Below are positions 11,601-23,600 of a stretch of DNA of 64,000 bases, one piece after another (positions within the stretch are counted from its first letter, which is position 1; every line of letters starts with the position of its first letter). The notes beneath the pieces are model-generated. The model had not been told where the DNA came from and did no database searches. It was given only the letters and a program-made list of their open reading frames with translations. The translations under genes were made by a program, and so were the position numbers. The stretch is from Paraescarpia echinospica (taxonomy: Eukaryota > Annelida > Polychaeta > Sabellida > Siboglinidae), in the NCBI GenBank assembly GCA_020002185.1, contig CM034542.1:58955973-59019972 (forward strand), written 5' to 3'.

Positions 11601-14600
11601 CAGCAGGAAATGGAAGGAAATGGCAGAAGGGAAGAATGACATTAGGAGAGAACTGAGAGTGGGTGTCACCTCAAGTCGTCCTTGAAAGGGTCTACGTTGG
11701 CGGTACTGGTGCGTAGAGCGAGCTCCAGCAGCGTGTCTAGACGGGTGGGGGTGATCTGTACGCCAGTCAAGGACGGTCTCACTTGGAACAGTAGACACTT
11801 ACAGAGACATCAGTTATACAAAGGCTGTTCAAACTGTAAAAAAATCACATTGTAAATTTGCCCTTTTGGCAGTAATGCAACTGTAAGCCGGGTTAATCGT
11901 ATGTCCCTTTGATGTTTGGCACATTCGCGATGTTCCCACATTCAAAACAAATGATTCAGTGAGCTTCCTGCTAATGATTGCCACCCATGGCTGATTCCGG
12001 GTAACGGAACAGACAACCGCACTTGAACTATTTCAATGAGCGGACTTCAAAGTTATGACTACAGATAATCCACCATGATCACACAAAGGATATGATCCAT
12101 TGTCTTCCGGAGTTCGTCTTCTGCCATGTCCATAAACTGGACCACAAAGTCTCCCTGGTCAAGCAAGAAGTAATGCTTGATTGACCTGGAACAACCACAC
12201 AGGCAGTTAATGACTGGTCCCTCACCATACCACATGTTGGACATGTGATACATGTGATATTGATAATTTACCCAGTTTGAAATTGTGTTAAGTCACGGCT
12301 TGCAGAAATCCTTTCTAAAAAAATTCTCCGTTTAAAAAAGTAACTGTGCTTGAAGATAGCAGTTGCACACACAAAAAACAAATTTCATCACCATAAGTTA
12401 CTTTACTATAAATAAATGACACTTAATGGAGATCATGAAGCCTTTTTTGTGTTATTGTCATTAACTGGACACATGCTTAGCTTTACTAGGAACATCTTAT
12501 GGGCGTTTTCTCACAATTATTTTTTGATGCTAATATCTCAAATCTATGGCCTAGTACTGAAGATGCCCACCTCTAAAACCGTCAACGGAGAGATCGCTCT
12601 AACCCAACTCTGATGCATATTTTTAATCTTGTAGAACACCATACAGTATCACTGCATAATTTGTTACATAAATGAATACAGTGGAATCTTATTTTACGGT
12701 CACCTCAGTAATACAGCCACCTCGCAATTAAGGTCATCCTAGAACAGTCCTAAATTGTTTCCACATAGAGTAAAGTATATGATATTAGTTCTGCTAATAA
12801 GGTCACCTTGTTATTCAGGTCACTTTTGTCCAGTCCCAAAGGTGAAGTTAACAGTGAGGTTCCACTGAACTAAACTGTACCTGAATCTTGTGACCTTAAC
12901 GGTGTGGTTCCACTGAACTAAACTGTACCTGAATCCTGTGACCTTAACAGAGATGTTCCACTGAACTAAACTCTACCTGAATCTTAACAGTGAGGTTCCA
13001 CTTAACTAAACTGTACCTGGATCTTGTGACATTAACAGTGAGGTTCCATTTAACTAAACTGTACCTGGATCTTGTGACCTTAACAGTGATGTTCCACTTA
13101 ACTAAACTCTACCTGAATCTTGTGACCTTAACAGTGAGGTTCCACTGAACTAAACTCTACCCGAATCTTGTGACCTTAACAGTGAGGTTCCACTGAACTA
13201 CTCTACCTGAATCTTGTGACCTTAGCAGTGAGGTTCCACTGAACTAAACTCTACCTGAATCTTGTCACCTTAACAGTGATGTTCAACTGAACTAAACTCT
13301 ACCTGAATATTGTCACCTTAACAGTGAGGTTCCACTGAACTAAACTCTACCTGAATCTTGTCACTTTAACAGTGAGGTTCCACTGAACTAAACTCTACCT
13401 GAATCTTGTGACCTTAACAGTGAGGTTCCACTGAACTAAACTCTACCCGAATCTTGTGACCTTAACAGTGAGGTTCCACTGAACTAAACTCTACCTGAAT
13501 CTTGTGACCTTAACAGTGAGGTTCCACTGAACTAAACTCTACCTGAATCTTGTGACCTTAACAGTGAGGTTCCACTGAACTAAACTCTACCTGAATCTTG
13601 TGACCTTAACAGTGAGGTTCCACTGAACTAAACTCTACCTGAATCTTGTGACCTTAACAGTGAGGTTCCACTGAACTAAACTCTACCTGAATCTTGCCCG
13701 CAGTTCCTTCTCCTGCATAAGTAAATCAAGAAGGAGACGACTGGCGAAGTTGTAGGCCTTCTCAATCTGATCGTAATACTGCCTCTCCTTGATAGAGTAA
13801 ACAATCTCTTCGGCACACGGACATTTCACATCACACCCTGGAGGATGGCAACAAACACTTCACCACAAGTTCGGACTGGGTCAGTGGATTTTAGCTGATA
13901 GGTGAGTCAAATTTGTATGTCTAACATGAAATTGTTGCAAACTAATCATTAATTTATTTTCTCAGAATTTTTTATTTTGGTTAAATACAGGCAAAATATT
14001 CTTATAGTGAACTTGGTTAAAATACACGATATCTGCACCAGACTGACAGTATTTTAGTCTCCTCCTCCACTAGCGACAGATATTTTAAACTGACATCTTA
14101 GTCAGCTTCACTGCTAATAGATGATTTGGTTTAGTGAGTCATGACTAATCCAGGCCCTCCAGTTTAGATGAAATGCTTTGGTTATGCCATAATAAGAAAT
14201 TAATTCATGCAATTTCTCTACCCTTACAGCCAGTTAATACTCACTTTCTTTCACAATTTCCTATCGATTTGAATTTCAATTGTGCCAAAAGACAAATGCA
14301 ATTTATAGACTTCAAAAATGTTTTTCTCTACGTACCACATTCACGTACAACGTTGAGGTATTTCCCCGTATTCAGGACCTTGTCTGCCATCCGCTCGAGG
14401 AATACAGGAATTTGCTCTCGGCAAATAGTGTAGTGAAGTTCCCAGTAGGTGGCGATAGTTAAGGTAAACTAAGAAAATATTCTTGGTCATACAATCATTA
14501 CAAAAGTTATGTGGATGATTAATGATATTACTACAAGTTAATGCAACTACCAGTACATTAACATGTGCTGTTTTTTGTTTCATTTTTAGAAATATTTATA

Positions 14601-17600
14601 TGTTGTGATAGAACAAGCTTAATTCAATTATTTTTTAATATAATAAATCTAACTATAACTGAGGTAGCATATGTATGTGTATATGTATGTGTATATGTAT
14701 GTGTATATGTATGTGTATGTGTATATGTATGTGTATATGTATGTTTATGACAGAACAACACAACAACTCGTTTGATAAATGCATCAAATTTTTATTATGG
14801 CAAAATGGGACAGTCCGGCCAGATCTCTTTGGGGCCAGCTGTGACAGCCTGAGAACAGGATGCAAGACCAGGATACTTCACATGACCGGACGTGATCCTG
14901 GGTCAGTTACTTGATCATGTGACTGCGGCCACATGACCAGAATCCTGGGTCTGCATCCCTCTGGGTGTCAAGCCGAGATATTTCACGTGACCGGACGTGA
15001 TCCTGGGCCAGCTACTTGATCAATGGTCATTTGACTGTGGCCACATGACCAGAATCCTGGTTCTGAACCCATCTGGGTGTCAAGCCAACCCTTTAGAGAT
15101 GCTGACCCTCCTATCATTTTACAAAGGTGGAGATATGGGGCTGGTTGGTGGGTGACGTGCTACTTTGTTCGTGCTAGAGACAAAGATGGCATCGAGCGTG
15201 GAAGTTGTTCTTCCTATAACCCTGGGCAAATGTAGATGATTGGGTATCTTGACTTCCCATGCCCCAGGGAATATGTTATGATTGGGCAGCTACCCCCTGC
15301 ATAGAGGAGGTAGAGTAAGTTTCAGAGGGTGTCCATGTTGTGATTGGTTAGCCACCCCCTGCGGAGAGGAATGCTGTAATACGGCCTTCTGACCCTGCTG
15401 TGACTTGTTGTTGGTGAATGCCCCTTAGGTGGCCTCTTGACCCTGTAGTGACTTGCTGTTGTTATTCTGGCATAAACCCTGCACAGTGATAAACACTATG
15501 CCTCGATTTATGACAGAACAACACAACAACTCGTTTGATAAATGCATCAAATTTTTATTATGGCAAAATGGGACAGTCCGGCCAGATCTCTTTGGGGCCA
15601 GCTGTGACAGCCTGAGAACAGGATGCAAGACCAGGATACTTCACATGACCGGACGTGATCCTGGGTCAGTTACTTGATCATGTGACTGCGGCCACATGAC
15701 CAGAATCCTGGGTCTGCATCCCTCTGGGTGTCAAGCCGAGCCAAAAGAGGTGTTGAGACCGAATGTCCCGAGAGGTGTTGACACCGAATGCCCCAAGATG
15801 TCATTTTTAAAAATATTTATATGTTGTGATAGAACAAGCTTAATTCAATTATTGTTTAATATAATAAATCTAACTATAACTGAGGTAGCATATGTATGTG
15901 TATATGTATGTGTATATGTATGTGTATATGTATGTGTATATGTATGTGTATGTGTATATGTATGTGTATATGTATGTGTATGTGTATGTGTATATGTATG
16001 TGTATATGTATGTGTATGTGTATGTGTATATGTATGTGTATATGTATGTGTATATGTATGTGTATATGTATGTGTATATGTATGTGTATATGTATGTGTA
16101 TATGTATATGTATGTGTATATGTATGTGTATATGTATGTGTATATGTATGTGTATATGTATGTGTATGTGTATATGTATGTGTATATGTATGTGTATATG
16201 TATGTGTATGTGTATGTGTATATGTATGTGTATGTGTATATGTATGTGTATGTGTATATGTATGTGTATATGTATGTGTATATGTATGTGTATGTGTATA
16301 TGTATGTGTATATGTATGTGTATGTGTATATGTATGTGTATATGTATGTGTATATGTATGTGTATATGTATGTGTATATGTATGTGTATATGTATGTGTA
16401 TATGTATGTGTATATGTATGTGTATATGTATGTGTATATGTATGTGTATATGTATATGTATGTGTATATGTATGTGTATATGTATGTGTATATGTATGTG
16501 TATATGTATGTGTATATGTATGTGTATGTGTATATGTATGTGTATGTGTATATGTATGTGTATATGTATGTGTATATGTATGTGTATATGTATGTGTATA
16601 TGTATATGTATGTGTATATGTATGTGTATATGTATGTGTATATGTATGTGTATATGTATGTGTATATGTATGTGTATGTGTATATGTATGTGTATGTGTA
16701 TATGTATGTGTATATGTATGTGTATATGTATGTGTATATGTATGTGTATATGTATATGTATGTGTATATGTATGTGTATATGTATGTGTATATGTATGTG
16801 TATATGTATGTGTATATGTATGTGTATGTGTATATGTATGTGTATGTGTATATGTATGTGTATATGTATGTGTATATGTATGTGTATATGTATGTGTATA
16901 TGTATATGTATGTGTATATGTATGTGTATATGTATGTGTATATGTATGTGGGTATATTAATGTTTTTCTCATAGACGCTAAACGTTCAGGGAATTCTCTG
17001 ATGAAATGTAACGTTTTCATTTTTCAAAATTCTCCGTTAGTTCTTATCGGTATACCACACGTTAGAGTCACTTAAATCAACTGTTTATCATGATAATACT
17101 TTATGTGACTTTTCCACAAGCACTGATCAGACGGGGAGGTTTGACATAATTTGTGGAAAACTATAACAAAAGTCATTTATAAATCTATCTGTGTGTAGGT
17201 AGTGCCACCTGGAGGATGTACATTGTCGTGTCGTGGTTGTGGCAGTGAATGTGGTTGTGGCAGTGAGTTTGGTTGTGGCACTTAATGTGGTTGTGGCAGT
17301 GAATGTGGTTGTGGCACTTAATGTGGTTGTGGCAGTAAAAGTGGTTGTGGCACTGAATGTGGTTGTGGCAGTTAATGTGGTTGTGGCACTTAATGTGGTT
17401 GTGGCACTGAATGTGGTTGTGGCAGTGAATGTGGTTGTGGCACTGGATGTGGTTGTGCCACTGAATGTGGTTGTGGCACTGAATGTGGTTGTGGCAGTGA
17501 ATGTGATTATGGCAGTGAAAGTGGATGTGGCAGTGAAAGTGGTTGTGGCACTGAATGTGGTTGTGGCAGTGAATGCGGTTATGGCACTGAATGTGGTTGT

Positions 17601-20600
17601 GGCACTGAATGTGGTTGTGGCAGTGAATGTGGTTGTGGCAGTGAATGTGGTTGTGGCAGTGAATGTGGTTGTGGCAGTGAATGTGGTTGTGGCAGTGAAT
17701 GTGGTTGTGGCAGTGAATGTGGTTGTGGCAGTGAAAGTGGTTGTGGCAGTGAAAGTGGTTGTGGTACTGGATGTGGTTGTGGCAGTGAATGTGGTTATGG
17801 TACTGGATGTGGTTGTGACACTGAATGTGGTTGTGGCAGTGAATGTGGTTGTGGCAGTGAAAGTGGTTGTGGCAGTGAAAGTGGTTGTGGTACTGGATGT
17901 GGTTGTGGCAGTGAATGTGGTTATGGTACTGGATGTGGTTGTGACACTGAATGTGGTTGTGGCAGTGAATGTGGTTGTGGCAGTGAAAGCGGTTGTGGCA
18001 GTGAATGTGGTTGTGGCACTGAATGTGGTTGTGGCAGTGAATGTGGTTGTGGCAGTGAATGTGGTTGTGGCACTGAATGTGGTTGTGGCACTGAATGTGG
18101 TTGTGGCACTGAATGTGGTTGTGGCAGTGAATGTGGTTGTGGCAGTGAATGTGGTTGTGGCACTGAATGTGGCTGTGGCAGTGAATGTGGTTGTGGCACT
18201 GAATGTGGTTGTGACACTGAATGTGGTTGTGGCAGTGAATTGGTTGTGGCAGTGAATGTGGTTGTGGCACTGAATGTGGTTGTGGCAGTGAATGTGGTTG
18301 TGGCACTGAATGTGGTTGTGGCAGTGAATGTGGTTGTGGCACTGAATGTGGTTGTGGCACTGAATGTGGTTGTGGCACTGAATGTGGTTGTGGCACTGAA
18401 TGTGGTTGTGGCAGTGAATGTGGTTGTGGCACTGAATGTGGTTGTGGCAGTGAATGTGGTTGTGGCACTGAATGTGGTTGTGGCACTGAATGTGGTTGTG
18501 GCAGTGAATGTGGTTGTGGCAGTGAATGTGGTTGTGGCACTGAATGTGGTTGTGGCAGTGAATGTGGTTGTGGCACTGAATGTGGTTGTGGCAGTGAATG
18601 TGGTTGTGGCACTGAATGTGGTTGTGGCAGTGAATGTGGTTGTGGCACTGAATGTGGTTGTGGCAGTGAATGTGGTTGTGGCACTGAATGTGGTTGTGGC
18701 AGTGAATGTGGTTGTGGCACTGAATGTGGTTGTGGCAGTGAATGCGGTTGTGGCAGTGAATGTGGTTGTGGCAGTGAATGCGGTTGTGGCAGTGAATGTG
18801 GTTGTGGCAGTGAATGTGTTTGTGGCAGTGAATGTGGTTGTGGCAGTGAATGTGGTTATGGTACTGGATGTGGTCGTGACTGTGGCCCACAAAGGATATG
18901 CGTCGTTGTAGTCTTCCTGTAACTTCTCCTTTTGAAATGACTCGTTTTCTTCAATGAGGAACTGAAGCAGACACACAAGTGCTTACTTCACAACAATACA
19001 CTCAGAAAATAATGACAGTCTTTCTTGAAATAAGATGAATCCCACTGAAGGTGAACAACCTTGATTGTTGTGTTAGGGGAGGACATTGGAGCCACCAACA
19101 ACTGCACTCCCCAATTAGACACATTGTGACAAAGCAAACAAGTCAAGGGAAATGACTTGAAGTGGGACCAATTATATACTATTAATATAAGCTCAATTCC
19201 AACTTGATGAGGTGTTACATCACTCCATCGAGGCCCTATCAATCAATCACTCCATCGAGGCCCTATCAATCAATCACTCCATCGAGGCCCTATCAATCAA
19301 TCACTCCATCGAGGCCCTATCAATCAATCACTACATCGAGGCCCTATCAATCAATCACTCCATCGAGGCCCTATCAATCAATCACTCCATCGAGGCCCTA
19401 TCAATCAATCACTCCATCGAGGCCCTATCAATCAATCACTACATCGAGGCCCTATCAATCAATCACTCCATCGAGGCCCTATCAATCAATCACTCCATCG
19501 AGGCCCTATCAATCAATCACTCCATCGAGGCCCTATCAATCAATCACTCCATCGAGGCCCTATCAATCAATCACTCCATCGAGGCCCTATCAATCAATCA
19601 CTCCATCGAGGCCCTATCAATCAATCACTCCATCGAGGCCCTATCAATCAATCACTCCATCGAGGCCCTATCAATCAATCACTCCATCGAGGCCCTATCA
19701 ATCAATCACTCCATCGAGGCCCTATCAATCAATCACTCCATCGAGGCCCTATCAATCAATCACTCCATCGAGGCCCTATCAATCAATCACTACATCGAGG
19801 CCCTATCAATCAATCACTCCATCGGGGCCCTATCAATCAATCACTACATCGAGGCCCTATCAATCAATCACTCCATCGGGGCCCTATCAATCAATCACTC
19901 CATCGAGGCCCTATCAATCAATCATTCCATCGAGGCCCTATCAATCAATCACTACATCGAGGCCCTATCAATCAATCACTCCATCGAGGCCCTATCAATC
20001 AATCACTCCATCGAGGCCCTATCAATCAATCACTCCATCGAGGCCCTATCAATCAATCAATCAAGCACTTAAAAAAGTGCAAAGACATTTGAAGTCACCA
20101 GGCTAGCAACCATGGTAAAAAAGCATGAGAACGTTTATAACCATTAAATATCTACAAAATCCACCATTGCCACACTCTGGTTGTGAGTGTTCTCACTGCG
20201 AGAAACTGTGTCGGGCAAAGATTGGACTGATAAGCCTTTTACAAACACACATCAAATGACACCTGCAAGCCATGGAAAGACCACCCTTGTTACGATAGCT
20301 AATGACGACAACTTCTTTGTGACTCTAAAACTATGTTACTCTCACCTCTGAATAAGGGTCCTGGATGATTCCTTTGTAAATCCATTTCTCCAAGATCTCA
20401 AAATATGGGACACATGCCTACAGAACAGACAAACAGCAAGTTAGTTTTTATAATCCCCCACATTTATAATTCATGCATAACATGATGTTTGTCGCTAACA
20501 AATAATGTGAACCTTAATTAATATGGCTAAATTTCAAAATCTATGTATTTAATAGTTTATCTAATGGGAGTATTTTGACATGATTTTTAACAAGACAGGG

Positions 20601-23600
20601 TTGAACACTCAAATTCAGTAGAAAACGACCAGATTATGTGAAACAAATTTGGTTAAAAAACCTCTCTTTGACGGTCAAAGTATCAGAACAAATGTAGCCT
20701 ATACTACACAACTTGATGTTATAAACTCATAAAAATGACCAATCTTTGTACTTTTCAAGAGCATTTGATCCTTGTCAACAAACCCACGAACTTTCAATAA
20801 ACTCCATTTTATGTTTATATATTTATTATTCATATATTATTCTTATATTAGCCTTACAAAAGATAACATTCAATACACATTTAACCACATTTAATAAGAC
20901 CTTTGAAAGGATTAAAAGGTAAATATGTCAAATAATGTAACGTTTTATTATTATTATTATTACAACAGGATTGTGTCTAACAAGTTCTGCATGTTAGGAA
21001 TAAGACACGGCTGACATACCGCTTGTGTAAGGTAGAGACAAAGCTGCTGACCTTCAGCGTCTCTGAAAACAAACACTTCCGTCATTACATTTCATCAGTT
21101 GCTTCTAGGTATGTACACTCAACATGTACGGAAGAATCCTCCAAAAATTGTTTATATATATCTTTACATCATGTCATTACAATAACATTTTGGTGGAGTA
21201 TTTGTAATAGTAGTGGATTTAGTTAGTAAATCAATGAAGGCAATAAACTGGATCTGCAAACCCGATGAAGCTCGAAGTCTTCTCGTGCAAGAGACTGAGT
21301 ACAGCGCCACCTATACAGGCTCCCTGGAACCAAAGTGGACCTTAGTAAGTTACCTTCATGCAGAGTTGTAGAAAGATAAATAACTACAATAAGAACGGGT
21401 GACAAGGTTGATTTCTACCAAGCCATGGTCAACAGACACTATGACCTCAATGCTACTTTAGGGGTCATTTAAAAAGACGTTCCTGAAATTGACAGAAAAA
21501 TTGATATCGATTTTGTGCAGTGTGAAATATCAATGTTTGGAGAATTATATCTTTAATGTCAGCATATACCAACAATTATATATATATATATATATACATC
21601 ATATAGTCATCAGACCTACCCGATTTATAGAGTTGGCAACTGATGTCAGAATCTCCATCGTTCTAACTGTGGGTTGTATGTAAAACCAGAACTTCTGCAA
21701 GGATAGCTGGCCCTGAAAATAACAACAAGAGCTGTGTGGCTGAACTCTGTTCCTGCCCCACAGACTGTTGAAACTATATTCAAGAATTATTGATGTAATA
21801 AATTAGGTGGTGGGTGGGTTGACACGTGTTTTATATCACTCAACAAATGTAAAAATATAACTATAAAAATCACAAATATTATACAGCTATCAAATAGGTG
21901 CCCCAAATATATCCTCCCTAATATGAGCAGTCCAAGTATAATTGTATAAAATTAATGGCCAAATGTATAGAAATAGTAGAATATATGTGAAGACACGGAC
22001 ACATTGGCACACTACAAGATGACAATGTAAATGATAAACTGACCTGTCGAAACTGGTGTTCCAACTGGGCGACTAAGACAAGGTAGTCCTACAATGTAAA
22101 CAAACATTCAACAAGATTGTCTTTCAAAAGTAAATGGCAAGACAAGGCTAGAACTGAAAGAACACATCAACAACGTTACTACAATAGTTTTCTAAATGAT
22201 ATTCTAGTCGTGTGACGATTCTGAGTCTGGAAGGATTTAGACCCACAACAATTGGGACCCACACTGTCAGTTGTGGACCAGGAAACAGAACACGTCAGTA
22301 CTACTGGTAGTGAAGTCTTAATTAAAAAGTTTCTACTAACAAATATGCTACAAACCTTAATGAGAATTCTCATAGCAGAGCTCAGTGCTTGGTTCACCAG
22401 ACCATATTCAAACGCTGACTTCTCTGTCAACAAAATTAATTTAATTTTATATAACACTTGATTACAGTTTTTTTTTACAGGACTGTACAGACTTATACGC
22501 CTGTAAAATGAAACGTGAAACTACAAAATTATCTTCAATTTACTATTACCCGTAGAACATAGGAAGAGCTCTAGATGTAAAGATTAACAACAATTCATGC
22601 AGGTTTTTTACTTTGTGTCACAATATTTCTTTCTTTCAACTGGACATACATTTCCAGTGATCGCTGTCATACGCAATCTATCATTCAAGCTTCAATCACA
22701 ACATTTTATATTTGCATTACTCTGGTTGACTCACATTTCTACTTCTAACTTGATACATGCCAAACTGAGTGAATGATGAAATAATAGAGGACGGTGAAAC
22801 CAGACAGCAGTAACCTTACAGCCACCCGTGGAGCAAGAAAACACTGACATCATCTATCAACATTACAGTCATTTTATTTCAAATCTCTTCACAGTGGCGT
22901 CCTCTGGTGAGATGATAACCACACCAGTTTCCATATTCCTCTGAAATATGCCAAAGCAAATATGTAACTTCATATGTAAAGAAATAACAATCTTTGTGTT
23001 TTAAATAGACTGTCAACTGGTAGATCAGAGGCCACTGGTTGAAGAATGTGAATGAATACAGAGAGGCAAATGGACCTCGGCGCCTGGAACGTGATTCACG
23101 TACAATGTCCCAAAGTCAGCATATTAATACATAGATTCTTCCACTGATCGTTTTCTATTGTGTACAAAGGTTTATTATGTTACTAGAGAAAATGCGTCAC
23201 CTACCTTCTATAAATCTAACGACGATGGAGTAGTTTGAACAGAGCGGCAAGATTCTCTTGACTAGTTCTCTCAGTGTCACTTCTACACAGGCACAAACAC
23301 ACCATATAATGATACGTCATTACTTGGTAATTATACTTCATTAAAACTACTTTTTTAACTGGTTGTTTGTATGCTATAAAAAACTTTAAACAATATTATT
23401 TAGATAATTGATCATATAAACAAAATACACTTAAGATATACATCAAGTTGAAGCTATGTATACTTCCATAAATCTGATGTTTCTTCCATGAGGACATGCA
23501 ACAGTGCAGTCAAAAATAGGAATTTCAAAGTTGTTCCTTTTTGAAGGCACTATTCCCCTAACATCAGAAGTCATGTGTGTGAATGACATTCTATAAAGTA

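Larger units (their letters stand above)
10797..12979. repeat. Segmental duplication copy B (TUBGCP2 exons 20-21)
   Basis: Near-identical to 3481-5663. Its left end is the gap itself, so the full extent of the duplication is unknown. Its right end continues into the long 48-bp array and then exon 19, the expected genomic neighbour. Confidence 0.95.

Noticed and set aside
15696..17075. 459-codon frame rich in Cys-Val-Tyr
   Set aside because: Translation of the TATGTG microsatellite plus flank; the other frames and strand are equally open.
17127..18976. Very long open frames on both strands (up to about 587 codons)
   Set aside because: They are periodic translations of the 18-bp array, open in several frames at once, and end at the array edges.
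18988..19242. 84-codon minus-strand frame
   Set aside because: Lies in TUBGCP2 intron 16, partly in the edge of the 27-bp array; no recognisable domain.
22870..22945. Possible extra TUBGCP2 exon ([19 protein letters not shown])
   Set aside because: It has an acceptor-like ctctgaa/ttcag, but exons 10 and 11 join perfectly without it and it matches no part of the family.
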